The notes beneath the pieces were generated by a model. That model had not been told where the DNA came from. It worked only from the letters and a program-made list of their open reading frames with translations, and searched no databases. Position numbers and translations under genes: made by a program. 64,000 nucleotides of DNA from NCBI GenBank assembly GCA_937927335.1, contig CALBDU010000004.1:252362-316361 (forward strand). Direction: 5' to 3'. Position 1 is the first letter of the stretch. Each line of letters opens with the position of its first letter. Source of the DNA: an uncultured Clostridium sp. Its GTDB lineage: Bacteria; Bacillota; Clostridia; Clostridiales; Clostridiaceae. Positions 8,209 to 17,597 of the stretch are shown here, piece by piece.

Positions 8209-9240
8209 ATGGATGCCAGAAAAATACAAATACTTCAGGCAATTATAAATGATTATATAAATACGGGTGAGCCTGTGGGATCCAGGACCATAGCTAAGAA
8301 ATATGATTTGGGAATAAGTTCGGCCACCATAAGAAATGAGATGGCGGATCTTGAAGATATGGGCTACCTTGAGCATCTTCACACGTCCTCGGGAAGGAAG
8401 CCTTCAGATAAGGGCTACAGGCTTTATGTTGATAAGCTTATGAAGCATCATGACCTGACTCTTGAGGAAGAATATATAATAAAGACAAAGATACTTGACT
8501 CAGCCTTGTTTGAGATGGATAGGCTGCTAAAGCAGGCTACTTTGCTTGTATCAGAGCTTACAAAGCTCACCTGCATTGTGAATCCTCCATCAGTAAGGAA
8601 GAGCTCTATAAAATCCCTTCAGCTGGTAAGCATAGATGAAAACCAGATATTGATGATTGTCATCACCGACAATGGGCTTATAAAAAACAACATAATACGT
8701 GTAAACTGCTCTTTGGATTATGCTGCCATGAACAAGCTTAACAATATTTTAAATTTAAGACTTAGAAATCTGACAGTAGAACAGATCAACCTTGAGGTCA
8801 TAAATAATCTTAAGAAGGATATGGCCGGCTTCGAGGATATATTTAACGGCGTGATCCCGGTACTTTATGAAAGTCTTAAAAATGCAGATACATCAGAGGT
8901 TTACGCAGAGGGTGCGGAAAATATATTCAATTATCCGGAATATAACGATATAGAAAAGGCAAAGGAATTTTTGTCCCTGATATCAAATAAGGAAAAGCTT
9001 CAGGGATTGCTTCAGGATAATTCAAGCATATCCATAAGGATAGGCAATGAGAATAGTGTAGACGGCGCCAGGGACTGCAGCGTTATTACTGCGGTTTACA
9101 GCCTGAATCGAAGGCCATTGGGCTCCATAGGCGTTATAGGGCCTACTAGGATACAGTATTCCAAGGTTATTTCAATATTAGACAAAATAGTCCATGAAAT
9201 CAATCAAAGCATTTCCAACGGCTATTTTGATGATAGATAA
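8209..9240 (+). CDS. hrcA: Heat-inducible transcription repressor HrcA
   Basis: The 343-residue repressor starts MDARKIQILQAIINDYI, with the winged-helix DNA-binding region PVGSRTIAKKYDLGISSATI just after it, and ends with the conserved IGPTRIQYSKVI segment. The start was set at ATG 8209 behind GAGGTGAGAGGG. A GTG at 8182 is in frame but lies inside the CIRCE element and is not credible. First gene of the chaperone operon, so it is autoregulated through CIRCE. Confidence 0.96.
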   Translation: MDARKIQILQAIINDYINTGEPVGSRTIAKKYDLGISSATIRNEMADLEDMGYLEHLHTSSGRKPSDKGYRLYVDKLMKHHDLTLEEEYIIKTKILDSALFEMDRLLKQATLLVSELTKLTCIVNPPSVRKSSIKSLQLVSIDENQILMIVITDNGLIKNNIIRVNCSLDYAAMNKLNNILNLRLRNLTVEQINLEVINNLKKDMAGFEDIFNGVIPVLYESLKNADTSEVYAEGAENIFNYPEYNDIEKAKEFLSLISNKEKLQGLLQDNSSISIRIGNENSVDGARDCSVITAVYSLNRRPLGSIGVIGPTRIQYSKVISILDKIVHEINQSISNGYFDDR

Positions 9241-9266
9241 AATTACTAGAATGGAGGAACATTTTT

Positions 9267-9851
9267 ATGTGCGAAAACAATGATGTTAATTTGCAGGATG
9301 AAGCAGTGAATGAGGAATCCACTGCAGAAGAAATCCAGGAACAAATTAATGTTGACCCGCTGGAGGAATGCAAAAAACAGCTGGAAGAGCTAAACATTGA
9401 AAAATCGAAACTAACTGATGAGGTAATCAAATTAAACAATGAGATGGACACATTAAAGGAGAGACTTTCCAGGACTGTGGCTGAATATGAAAACTATAGA
9501 AAAAGAACCGTAAAGGAAAAAGAAGGAATATATACTGCAGCCTGTGAAGATATTTTAAAGGAGATTCTTCCTGTGCTGGATAATCTGGAAAGAGCAGCAG
9601 AGGTGGAGGGTACCCTAGAGGACATAAAAAAAGGAATAGACATGACTGTTAAGCAATTTACAGGAGCTCTGGAGAAGCTTCAGGTGGAGGTTATTCCTAC
9701 AGACGGAGGCTTTGATCCAAACTTTCACAATGCGGTTATGCATGTGGAGGATGAAGCCCTTTCTGAAAATTCAATAGCAGAGGTTTTTCAAAAGGGATAT
9801 AAAAGAGGAGATAAGGTACTTAGATGCAGCATGGTAAAGGTTGCAAATTAG
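9267..9851 (+). CDS. grpE: Nucleotide exchange factor GrpE
   Basis: The 194-residue protein has an acidic N-terminal region, a long coiled coil (about residues 35-95) with the GrpE hallmark AEYENYRKRT, and a C-terminal beta domain ending in GYKRGDKVLRCSMVKVAN. GrpE releases ADP from DnaK. The start ATG 9267 is preceded by ATGGAGGA. It lies 26 bases after hrcA and 35 bases before dnaK in the HrcA operon. Confidence 0.96.
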   Translation: MCENNDVNLQDEAVNEESTAEEIQEQINVDPLEECKKQLEELNIEKSKLTDEVIKLNNEMDTLKERLSRTVAEYENYRKRTVKEKEGIYTAACEDILKEILPVLDNLERAAEVEGTLEDIKKGIDMTVKQFTGALEKLQVEVIPTDGGFDPNFHNAVMHVEDEALSENSIAEVFQKGYKRGDKVLRCSMVKVAN

Positions 9852-9886
9852 TAATAAAGATTTAACCATATTAGGAGGGAAATTAA

Positions 9887-11719
9887 ATGTCAAAAGTTAT
9901 AGGTATTGATTTAGGTACAACAAATTCATGTGTTGCTGTTATGGAGGGAGGAGATCCCGTTGTTATTACAAACTCAGAGGGTGCAAGAACTACACCATCA
10001 GTAGTTTCATTCCAGGCTAACGGTGAAAGGCTCGTGGGCCAGGTTGCTAAGAGGCAGGCTATTACAAATCCTGACAAAACAATATCATCCATAAAAAGAC
10101 ACATGGGTACAAATTATAAAGTTAATATTGACGGTAAGGAATATACACCTCAGGAAATATCAGCTATGGTTCTTCAGAAAATCAAAGCTGATGCAGAGGC
10201 ATATTTAGGTGAAAAGGTTACTCAGGCAGTAATCACAGTACCAGCTTATTTTAATGACAGCCAGAGACAGGCAACAAAGGATGCAGGAAGAATTGCAGGA
10301 CTTGAAGTATTAAGAATAATCAACGAACCAACAGCAGCTTCACTTGCATATGGTTTGGACAAAATGGATACAAATCAGAAGATTCTTGTATATGACCTGG
10401 GCGGCGGTACTTTCGACGTATCCATACTTGAGCTTGGAGATGGAGTATTTGAAGTAAAATCAACAAATGGTAATACAAAGCTTGGAGGAGATGACTTCGA
10501 CAACAAGGTAATGAACTATATTGCAGATACCTTCAAAGCAGAAAACGGAATAGATTTAAGACAGGACAAGATGGCTCTTCAGAGATTGAAGGAAGCAGCT
10601 GAAAAAGCTAAAATAGAGCTTTCATCCTCTATGCAGACCAGCATAAACCTTCCATTTATAACAGCAGACGCAACAGGTCCTAAACATATAGATATGAACT
10701 TAACAAGAGCTAAGTTCAATGAGCTCACCCATGACCTGGTAGATGCAACTATTGAACCTATGAGAAAGGCACTTAGTGATGCTGGATTGTCAATTAGTGA
10801 AATAGATAAGGTTATTCTGGTTGGTGGCTCCACAAGAATTCCTGCTGTTCAGGATTCAGTTAAGAGCTTTACAGGCAAAGACCCATCCAAGGGAGTTAAC
10901 CCTGACGAATGCGTTGCTGTTGGAGCAGCTATCCAGGCCGGCGTTCTTACTGGAGACGTTAAGGATGTGCTTCTTTTAGACGTATCACCTTTAACACTTG
11001 GAATTGAAACCTTAGGCGGAGTTGCAACTCCATTAATTGAAAGAAATACAACTATACCAACAAAAAAGAGCCAGGTGTTCTCAACAGCTGCAGACGGACA
11101 GACCTCAGTTGAAATCCACGTGGTTCAAGGTGAAAGACAGATGGCTGCAGACAACAAGACTCTTGGAAGATTCACACTTTCAGGCATTGCACCTGCACCA
11201 AGAGGAATTCCTCAGATAGAAGTAACCTTCGATATAGATGCAAATGGTATTGTTAATGTATCGGCTAAGGATAAGGGCACAGGAAAAGAAGCAAACATCA
11301 CAATCACAGCATCTACAAACTTAAGCGATGATGAAATTGATAAGGCTGTTAAGGATGCAGAAAAGTTTGCTGAAGCAGACAAAAAGAGAAAAGAATCTAT
11401 AGAAACAAAGAACAATGCTGACCAGGTGGTTTATCAGACTGAAAAGACCTTAAAGGATCTTGGAGACAAGGTTTCAGCTGAAGACAAGGCAAGCATCGAA
11501 GATAAAATAAAAGCAGTTAATGCAGTTAAAGACGGTGACGATCTTGAAGCAATCAAGAAGGCTACTGAAGATCTTACTCAGGCTTTCTATGCAGTATCTT
11601 CAAAGATCTACCAGGCAGATGCTAATGCGCAAGGGGCACAGGGAGCACCAGGCGCTGAGCAGGCTCCACATGACGACAATGTAGTAGATGCAGATTATAA
11701 AGTGGATGATGATAAATAA
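9887..11719 (+). CDS. dnaK: Chaperone DnaK (Hsp70)
   Basis: The 610-residue Hsp70 begins with IGIDLGTTNSCVAVMEGG. It contains the phosphate-2 motif YDLGGGTFDVSI, the VILVGGSTRIPAVQ motif, the substrate-binding domain with LLLDVSPLTLGIETLGG, and an acidic C-terminal tail ending YKVDDDK. The length is normal for Gram-positive DnaK. The RBS is TAGGAGGGA before ATG 9887. It works with DnaJ and GrpE in protein folding and is under CIRCE control through the upstream promoter. Confidence 0.98.
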   Translation: MSKVIGIDLGTTNSCVAVMEGGDPVVITNSEGARTTPSVVSFQANGERLVGQVAKRQAITNPDKTISSIKRHMGTNYKVNIDGKEYTPQEISAMVLQKIKADAEAYLGEKVTQAVITVPAYFNDSQRQATKDAGRIAGLEVLRIINEPTAASLAYGLDKMDTNQKILVYDLGGGTFDVSILELGDGVFEVKSTNGNTKLGGDDFDNKVMNYIADTFKAENGIDLRQDKMALQRLKEAAEKAKIELSSSMQTSINLPFITADATGPKHIDMNLTRAKFNELTHDLVDATIEPMRKALSDAGLSISEIDKVILVGGSTRIPAVQDSVKSFTGKDPSKGVNPDECVAVGAAIQAGVLTGDVKDVLLLDVSPLTLGIETLGGVATPLIERNTTIPTKKSQVFSTAADGQTSVEIHVVQGERQMAADNKTLGRFTLSGIAPAPRGIPQIEVTFDIDANGIVNVSAKDKGTGKEANITITASTNLSDDEIDKAVKDAEKFAEADKKRKESIETKNNADQVVYQTEKTLKDLGDKVSAEDKASIEDKIKAVNAVKDGDDLEAIKKATEDLTQAFYAVSSKIYQADANAQGAQGAPGAEQAPHDDNVVDADYKVDDDK

Positions 11720-11763
11720 TTTTACAAAGCTGTTTAATATAGTGTATAATATATAGCTGTGAC

Positions 11764-11798
11764 AATTAAGGGATGAGTATACTGCTCTTCCCTTAATT
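11764..11798 (+). other. Intercistronic hairpin between dnaK and dnaJ
   Basis: AATTAAGGGA at 11764-11773 is complementary to TCCCTTAATT at 11789-11798, giving a 10-bp stem with a 15-base loop. There is no T-run, so a full terminator is unlikely. A role in mRNA processing or in lowering dnaJ relative to dnaK is possible but not shown. Confidence 0.5.
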
Positions 11799-11828
11799 TA
11801 AGTATTATTTAGGTGGTGAAAAGCAAGC

Positions 11829-12965
11829 ATGGCAAAAAAGGATTTCTACGAAATTCTGGGACTGGAAAAGGGTGCCAGTGATGAAGAAATTAAAAAGGCC
11901 TTTAGAAAATTGGCGATAAAATACCATCCAGATAAAAATCAGGGGGACAAGGAAGCTGAAGAAAAATTCAAGGAAATAAACGAAGCTTATCAGGTGCTTT
12001 CCGATCCTCAGAAAAAGGCCCAGTACGACCAGTTTGGCAGTACGGACTTTGGTGCAGGAGGCTTTGACGGCTTTAATGGCCAAGGCTTTGATTTTTCTGA
12101 TTTTGGTGGTTTTGGTGATATATTCGATACTTTCTTTGGAGGAGGCGGCGGCAGGAAAAGGCGAAATGGCCCTGAAAAGGGTGCAGACCTTGAATATACT
12201 GTAACCCTAAGCTTTATGGAAGCGGTTTTTGGTATTGAGAAGGAAATTTCAATAACAAGAAGTGAAAACTGTGAAACCTGCGGAGGTACCGGAGCAAAGG
12301 CCGGCACTCAGCCAAAGACATGTGACAAGTGTGGTGGTACAGGACAGATAAGAACCCAGAGGAATACTCCTCTTGGAAGTTTTGTCAGCACCGGCACCTG
12401 TGATAAATGCGGAGGCAAGGGGACGATTATATCAGACCCGTGTCCGGATTGTAAAGGTTCTGGAAAACAGAGAAAGAACAGGAAGATCAAGGTAAATATC
12501 CCTGCCGGTGTGGATAACGGCAATGTTATTCCAATAAGAGGCCAGGGCGAACATGGTGTTAATGGAGGCCCTCCTGGGGATTTATACATCAACATCAGAG
12601 TTACACCACATGCTCAGTTCAAGAGGAAGGGCTTTGACATATATATAGACCAGCATATAAGCTTTTCAAAGGCTGCAATAGGGGTTGAGCTCAAGGTGCC
12701 AACTGTGGACGGCGATGTTAAATACAATGTGCCTGCTGGAACCCAGCCGGGAACAGTATTCAGGCTTAAAGGCAAGGGTGTGCCAAGGGTTAACGGTCAT
12801 GGCAGAGGTGATGAGTATGTGAATATAATAGTGGATATTCCTAAAGCATTAAATACAAAACAAAAGGAAGCACTATTCATGTACATGGAAGCCAGCGGGG
12901 AAATTTCTGATGAAGACGGAAGTAAAAAATCTTTTATGGATAAAATAAAAGACAGCTTTAAATAA
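11829..12965 (+). CDS. dnaJ: Chaperone DnaJ (Hsp40)
   Basis: The 378-residue type I Hsp40 has an N-terminal J domain with the HPD motif (YHPDKNQGD), a Gly/Phe-rich linker (residues about 75-110), four CxxCxGxG zinc-finger repeats (CETCGGTG, CDKCGGTG, CDKCGGKG, CPDCKGSG) and the C-terminal substrate-binding domain. It stimulates DnaK ATP hydrolysis and delivers substrates. It is the fourth gene of the HrcA operon and probably continues into prmA. Confidence 0.98.
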   Translation: MAKKDFYEILGLEKGASDEEIKKAFRKLAIKYHPDKNQGDKEAEEKFKEINEAYQVLSDPQKKAQYDQFGSTDFGAGGFDGFNGQGFDFSDFGGFGDIFDTFFGGGGGRKRRNGPEKGADLEYTVTLSFMEAVFGIEKEISITRSENCETCGGTGAKAGTQPKTCDKCGGTGQIRTQRNTPLGSFVSTGTCDKCGGKGTIISDPCPDCKGSGKQRKNRKIKVNIPAGVDNGNVIPIRGQGEHGVNGGPPGDLYINIRVTPHAQFKRKGFDIYIDQHISFSKAAIGVELKVPTVDGDVKYNVPAGTQPGTVFRLKGKGVPRVNGHGRGDEYVNIIVDIPKALNTKQKEALFMYMEASGEISDEDGSKKSFMDKIKDSFK

Positions 12966-12968
12966 TTG

Positions 12969-13001
12969 CAGACTTTGTTTCTCCAAGAGAAACAGAGTCT
13001 G
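12969..13001 (+). other. Hairpin between dnaJ and prmA
   Basis: CAGACTTTGTTTCT (12969-12982) pairs with AGAAACAGAGTCTG (12988-13001) with one G-T wobble and a 5-base loop. No T-run follows, so it may be an attenuating or processing hairpin that separates the chaperone genes from the downstream rRNA and tRNA modification genes. Confidence 0.5.
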
Positions 13002-13022
13002 TACTAATATAGGAGGAAAAGT

Positions 13023-13973
13023 ATGGATAAGGAATGGTTGGAGGTCACCATAGTAACCAGCAGCGAGGCTGTGGAGGCGGTTTGCGGCATTCTCTACAAC
13101 ACGGGAGTGCAGGGTGTTTCCATCGAGGACCCGGAGGATATTGAATTCAAGAAAAAGCACCCCGGGGATTGGGATTACTTTGATGAAACACTACTGGAGG
13201 TTAAGGAAGGAGCTATCATAAAGGGCTACTACAAAGAGGATGACAAATTCCAGGATTACATAAATTATATAAGAGAAAGCTTCGAAAACATAGGAAGCTT
13301 TGGCTTGGACAAAGGAAAGGGCATTATCACTGTAAGCAAGGTTAATGAAGAGGATTGGGAAAATAACTGGAAGAAATATTACAAGCCTGTTAAAGTGGGT
13401 GAAAGGATTGTTATAAAGCCTATTTGGGAAGAATATAAACAGGAACCGGAAGATATAGTGGTGGATCTGGACCCTGGCATGGCCTTTGGTACTGGTACTC
13501 ATGAAACTACAAGAATGTGCATAAAGGCCTTGGAAAAGTATGTTAAGCCTCAATCTGTAGTATTTGACATAGGCACCGGCTCAGGAATCCTGGCTATTAC
13601 AGCAGCAAAGCTAAACGCTGCAAAAGTTACAGGTGTGGATCTGGATCCTGTGGCAGTAAAATCTGCAAGGGAAAATGTGAAATACAACCATATTGACAAT
13701 ATTGAGATACTGCACGGTAATCTGCTGGATGTAGTACAGGGCAAAGCAGATATCGTAGTGGCAAATATAATTGCAGATATCATCATTTTTCTAGTGGATG
13801 ATGTTAAAAAGTGTGTAAACAAAGGGGGGTATTTTATATCCTCAGGAATTATCAAGGCTAGAAAGGATGACGTAGCAGAAAAGCTAAAGAGTGCAGGCTT
13901 CACTTTAGTGGAAGTAAATACAGAAGGCGAATGGGTAGCCATAGTTGCAAAATATGATGGAGAGGGTGCATAA
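13023..13973 (+). CDS. prmA: Ribosomal protein L11 methyltransferase
   Basis: PrmA trimethylates ribosomal protein L11. The 316-residue protein has the PrmA N-terminal domain with NEEDWENNWKKYYKP and the SAM-binding core LDPGMAFGTGTHETT, FDIGTGSGILAI and VANIIADIII. The start ATG 13023 follows TAGGAGGAAAAGT. Its TAA stop overlaps the ATG of rsmE by one base, so translation is probably coupled. dnaJ-prmA-rsmE-mtaB is a conserved clostridial order. Confidence 0.95.
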   Translation: MDKEWLEVTIVTSSEAVEAVCGILYNTGVQGVSIEDPEDIEFKKKHPGDWDYFDETLLEVKEGAIIKGYYKEDDKFQDYINYIRESFENIGSFGLDKGKGIITVSKVNEEDWENNWKKYYKPVKVGERIVIKPIWEEYKQEPEDIVVDLDPGMAFGTGTHETTRMCIKALEKYVKPQSVVFDIGTGSGILAITAAKLNAAKVTGVDLDPVAVKSARENVKYNHIDNIEILHGNLLDVVQGKADIVVANIIADIIIFLVDDVKKCVNKGGYFISSGIIKARKDDVAEKLKSAGFTLVEVNTEGEWVAIVAKYDGEGA

Positions 13974-14725
13974 TGCATAAGTTTTTTGTACCGTTTGAAA
14001 ATATAAAAGGTGACACTGCATACATTGAAGGAGACGATGTAAAGCATATTTACAAGGTTCTAAGGCTTGAGGAAGGCACCAATGTATGTATAAACAACTG
14101 CGAAGGAAATGAATATTTAGGTGAAATAACTGAAATTAATAAAAAGGAAGTATTGGTTAAAATAGTTGAGAAGCTTGATACCAATAATGAAAGCCCTTTA
14201 GATATTTATCTATACCAGGGACTGCCCAAATCCCAGAAGATGGACCTTATAGTACAGAAGGCAACAGAGCTTGGAGTGAAGGAAATAACACCTGTTATCA
14301 CTGAAAGAGTAGTGGTGAAAAATGAAATTGGAGAATATAAAAAAATGGACAGATGGAGCCGAATAGCACTGGAGGCCTCCAAGCAGAGCAAAAGAACCAG
14401 AATTCCAAAGGTAGGTAATCCAATAGAATTTTCAAAAATGCTGGAGCTCGTTAAAAAGGTTGACCTGGTGGTAGTACCCTATGAAAATGAGGAACATCAG
14501 GGCCTTAAAAAGGTCATCAGCAAACTGGATAAAGCAGTTATAAAATCAGCGGCTGTGATAATCGGACCTGAGGGGGGCTTTGAAGAATCAGAAATCGAAA
14601 CCTTAAAAGGTATTGGGGCTGAAATAATAACACTTGGTCCCAGGATACTCAGAACAGAAACCGCTGGCTTTGTAGCTTCATCACTGCTTATGTATGAACT
14701 GGGTGATTTGGGAGGAATGTATTAA
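13973..14725 (+). CDS. rsmE: 16S rRNA (uracil(1498)-N(3))-methyltransferase
   Basis: The 250-residue SPOUT-class enzyme methylates U1498 of 16S rRNA. The N-terminal PUA-like domain starts MHKFFVPFE. The C-terminal knotted SAM site is seen in IIGPEGGFEESEIE and LGPRILRTETA, the RsmE signature. It overlaps prmA and mtaB by one base at each end (TAATG junctions), so the three genes are translationally coupled. Confidence 0.95.
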   Translation: MHKFFVPFENIKGDTAYIEGDDVKHIYKVLRLEEGTNVCINNCEGNEYLGEITEINKKEVLVKIVEKLDTNNESPLDIYLYQGLPKSQKMDLIVQKATELGVKEITPVITERVVVKNEIGEYKKMDRWSRIALEASKQSKRTRIPKVGNPIEFSKMLELVKKVDLVVVPYENEEHQGLKKVISKLDKAVIKSAAVIIGPEGGFEESEIETLKGIGAEIITLGPRILRTETAGFVASSLLMYELGDLGGMY

Positions 14726-16029
14726 TGAAGGCGGCATTTGCAACCTTAGGCTGCAGAGTAAATCAGTATGAAACTGAGGCTATGATTGAAAAATTCAAAA
14801 GGGAAGGCTATGAAATTACAGAATTTCATGACTTTGCAGATGTGTATGTGGTGAATACCTGCACTGTTACCAGCATGGGAGATAAGAAATCCAGGCAGAT
14901 GATAAGCAGGGCCAGAAGGGAAAATCCTGATGCTGTCATAGCTGTAGTAGGCTGTTATTCACAGATAAAGCCTGATGAGGTATCCCTCATAGAAGGTGTG
15001 GATGTGGTGCTTGGTACCAGAAATAAAGGTGACATTGTTTATTATATAAACCGGTACAGGGAAGATAATAAAAAAATTGTAGAGGTATCTGATGTATTGA
15101 AAAACAATAAGTTTGAAGAGCTTAATGTGGAGGAATACAAGGACAGAACCAGAGCCTTTGTAAAAATTCAGGATGGCTGCAACAGATTCTGCTCCTATTG
15201 CCTTATACCTTTTGCCAGAGGCGCTGTGTGCAGCAAGGAACAGTCTAAGATAATGGAGGAAATCAGGAAGCTTGCTCTCCATGGCTTCAAGGAAGTGGTT
15301 TTAACCGGTATTCACATTGCCTCCTATGGAGTTGACCTTGAGAATACCCCCAGTCTTTTGGATATTCTTAAAGAAGCTGATAAAATTCCGGGGATCGAAA
15401 GAATAAGAATAGGTTCCATTGACCCTCAGTTTTTCAGCAGCAATGTAATTGAGGAGATATCCAATCTTAATAAGCTTTGTCATCATTTTCACCTGTCATT
15501 GCAGAGCGGATGCGATGAGACGCTGAAAAGAATGAACAGGAAATATACCACGGGTCAGTATAAGGAAATAGTGGAAAAGCTGAGAGAAACATTGGAGGAT
15601 GTATCAATAACCACGGATATAATAACAGGATTCCCAGGGGAAACTGAAGAGGAATTCAACCTCACATACAATTTCCTTAAGGAGATTGGTTTATCCAAAA
15701 TGCATATATTCAAATTCAGCCCCAGAGAGGGAACAAAAGCTTACAATATGAAGGATGACGTACAGCCCAGGATTAAGGATGAAAGAAGCAGAAAGCTCAT
15801 GGAGCTTGACCTTGAGCTTGAAAGCAGCTTCAGAAAAAAATATATAGGCAGGGAAATGCCGGTGCTGTACGAAAAGGAAATTGACCACGGCAGCAATATA
15901 TATGAAGGGTATACCGATAATTACCTTCGTGTGGAAACCAGGTGTGAAAGGCCTCTTGAAGGGCTCATAATAAAAACGAAGATATTGGAATACAGCGGTG
16001 GAGACTTGAAAGGATCTTTGTTAACATAA
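14725..16029 (+). CDS. mtaB: tRNA t6A37 methylthiotransferase MtaB
   Basis: MtaB converts t6A37 to ms2t6A in tRNAs reading ANN codons. The 434-residue protein has the UPF0004 domain with three cluster cysteines (TLGCRVNQYE, VNTCTVT, VVGCYSQ), the radical SAM motif CNRFCSYCLIPFARG near residue 153, and a C-terminal TRAM-like domain. Both 4Fe-4S clusters appear complete. It ends the dnaJ-prmA-rsmE-mtaB run; no clear terminator was seen after it. Confidence 0.94.
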   Translation: MKAAFATLGCRVNQYETEAMIEKFKREGYEITEFHDFADVYVVNTCTVTSMGDKKSRQMISRARRENPDAVIAVVGCYSQIKPDEVSLIEGVDVVLGTRNKGDIVYYINRYREDNKKIVEVSDVLKNNKFEELNVEEYKDRTRAFVKIQDGCNRFCSYCLIPFARGAVCSKEQSKIMEEIRKLALHGFKEVVLTGIHIASYGVDLENTPSLLDILKEADKIPGIERIRIGSIDPQFFSSNVIEEISNLNKLCHHFHLSLQSGCDETLKRMNRKYTTGQYKEIVEKLRETLEDVSITTDIITGFPGETEEEFNLTYNFLKEIGLSKMHIFKFSPREGTKAYNMKDDVQPRIKDERSRKLMELDLELESSFRKKYIGREMPVLYEKEIDHGSNIYEGYTDNYLRVETRCERPLEGLIIKTKILEYSGGDLKGSLLT

Positions 16030-16102
16030 TATAAATTTTTCTAAAATAGCAGGAAATTGAAGTTTTATATTGAATATTATTTATTTAAGGGAGGTGAAAA
16101 TT

Positions 16103-16447
16103 ATGGATGAATGTTTATTTTGCAGGATAATTAAGGGTGAAATACCATGCACTAAGGTTTACGAGGATGAGATGGTATTTAGCTTTAAAGATATCGACCC
16201 TAAAGCTCCTGTTCATGTTTTGGTGCTTCCTAAAAAGCATATATCAAGCTTAAATGAGGTAACAAAGGATGATTCAGAGATAATTGCACATATATTTATG
16301 GTAATTGAAAAGCTGGCTAAGGAATTAGGCATCTCAGAATCCGGCTACAGGGTTGTATCAAATTGCGGTGAGGATGGAGGACAGAGTGTGTCCCACATAC
16401 ATTTCCATCTGCTTGGGGGAAGGTCCCTTCAGTGGCCTCCAGGTTAA
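16103..16447 (+). CDS. hinT: HIT family nucleotide-binding hydrolase (HinT-like)
   Basis: The 114-residue protein has the histidine-triad motif HIHFHLLGG near the C terminus and the N-terminal CLFCRIIKGEIPCTKVYEDE typical of HinT, a purine nucleoside phosphoramidate hydrolase. The start was set at ATG 16103 behind GGGAGGTG; an in-frame ATG 33 bases upstream lacks a ribosome binding site. It lies alone between mtaB and the rpsU promoter. Confidence 0.93.
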   Translation: MDECLFCRIIKGEIPCTKVYEDEMVFSFKDIDPKAPVHVLVLPKKHISSLNEVTKDDSEIIAHIFMVIEKLAKELGISESGYRVVSNCGEDGGQSVSHIHFHLLGGRSLQWPPG

Positions 16448-16468
16448 TTTTAATGTACTATGAAATTG

Positions 16469-16498
16469 TTGACAGTACCTTTAAAATTATTGTATAAT
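16469..16498 (+). promoter_or_regulatory. Sigma-A promoter of rpsU-yqeY
   Basis: TTGACA (16469-16474), an 18-base spacer and a perfect TATAAT (16493-16498). About 80 bases of leader follow before rpsU, including an AT-rich inverted repeat (GTTTAATTT / AAATTAAAG). Confidence 0.85.
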
Positions 16499-16577
16499 AG
16501 ACTATGTGCTATGTGACCCACATTGGCTGCGTTTAATTTTTTTAAATTAAAGTGAGCTAGCGGAGGGAGGGATAAAT

Positions 16578-16754
16578 ATGTCAGAAATAAAAGTTGGAGA
16601 AAACGAAACATTAGAAAGTGCACTGAGAAGATTCAAAAGAAAGTGTGCAAGAGCTGGTGTTCTATCAGAAGTTAGAAAGAGAGAGCACTATGAAAAACCA
16701 AGCGTAAAGAGGAAGAAGAAATCAGAAGCTGCAAGGAAAAGAAAGTTTAAATAA
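16578..16754 (+). CDS. rpsU: 30S ribosomal protein S21
   Basis: A 58-codon gene reading MSEIKVGENETLESALRRF and ending in a basic AARKRKFK tail, which is ribosomal protein S21. The ribosome binding site is GGAGGGAGG, ATG at 16578 and TAA at 16752-16754. S21 helps initiation by promoting 16S rRNA pairing with mRNA. It has a strong promoter of its own and is followed after 24 bases by yqeY, the usual Firmicute pairing. Confidence 0.97.
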   Translation: MSEIKVGENETLESALRRFKRKCARAGVLSEVRKREHYEKPSVKRKKKSEAARKRKFK

Positions 16755-16778
16755 ATTCTTTGAAAGAAGGTAACCAAA

Positions 16779-17225
16779 ATGACTCTTAAGGAAAGATTGC
16801 AAGAGGATTGGAAAAATGCTTTAAAGTCAAAGGATAAGTTTAAGGCAGATACCGTAAGCATGGCAAAAGCTGCTGTGTTGTTGGTTGAAAAAACCGACGG
16901 AGTTAAGCTTGATGATGATCAGATTATCGATATTTTAGCTAAGGAAGTCAAGCAGAGACGTGAATCTGTGCTGGAATTTGAAAAAGGCAACAGGCAGGAC
17001 TTAGTTGATCAAACTAATGCAGAAATTGAAATCTTATTAAATTACCTTCCTCAGCAGTTAAGTGAAAATGAAATTTCCGATATTGTTCGTCAAGCAGTTG
17101 ATGAAGTGGGAGCTAGTAGCATTAAGGACATGAAAAAAGTAATGGCCATAGTTGCGCCTAAAATAAAAGGCCGTGCAGACGGCAAGGTTGTAGGACAATT
17201 AGTAAAAGAATTTTTGAATAAATAA
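16779..17225 (+). CDS. yqeY: GatB/YqeY domain protein
   Basis: The 148-residue protein matches YqeY: N-terminal helical part (MTLKERLQEDWKNALKSKD) and the GatB-like tRNA-binding C-terminal domain with MKKVMAIVAPKIKGRADGK. The domain is related to the tail of amidotransferase subunit GatB and may bind tRNA, but the biological role is unsettled. Cotranscribed with rpsU and ended by a clear terminator. Confidence 0.93.
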   Translation: MTLKERLQEDWKNALKSKDKFKADTVSMAKAAVLLVEKTDGVKLDDDQIIDILAKEVKQRRESVLEFEKGNRQDLVDQTNAEIEILLNYLPQQLSENEISDIVRQAVDEVGASSIKDMKKVMAIVAPKIKGRADGKVVGQLVKEFLNK

Positions 17226-17255
17226 AAGATTGGGTTTTACTCAATCTTTTTTTAT
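17225..17255 (+). terminator. Terminator after rpsU-yqeY
   Basis: AAAGATTG (17225-17232) pairs with CAATCTTT (17242-17249), a 9-base loop, followed by a T-rich tract. The stem starts inside the yqeY stop codon. Confidence 0.85.
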
Positions 17256-17315
17256 TGTTATTTTTTATAACTGCTTCTCATAAATTAATATGAAAGTATT
17301 AATCGGGGTATCATA

Positions 17316-17597
17316 ATGAGAAGTATTGCATATAAGTCAAAGCAGGCCTTTGCCTCAGCCTTGGAGCTGCCGGAGGATGTGGTGCTCAACAAGCCAAGGA
17401 TCACTGTTACAGGGGAAAATCAGGTGGTTATTGAGAACCACAAGGGCATAGTGCTGTTTCAGGATAATATTATACGGGTAAATTCAGAGTCTGGACCTAT
17501 AACTATAAAAGGTACAGGCTTTGAAATACTTTTCATGGGCGGCAGCACCATAACAATTGCAGGGAGGTTTAAAACCCTTGTTTATGAAGGTGTTTAA
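17316..17597 (+). CDS. yqfC: Sporulation protein YqfC
   Basis: The 93-residue protein belongs to the YabP/YqfC family, seen in ASALELPEDVVLNKPRITVTG and in the repeated beta-strand pattern to the C terminus. YqfC is produced in the mother cell in Bacillus subtilis. It is the first gene of the yqfC-yqfD-pgpH-ybeY-dgk-cdd-era-recO cluster and overlaps yqfD by 14 bases. Confidence 0.9.
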   Translation: MRSIAYKSKQAFASALELPEDVVLNKPRITVTGENQVVIENHKGIVLFQDNIIRVNSESGPITIKGTGFEILFMGGSTITIAGRFKTLVYEGV

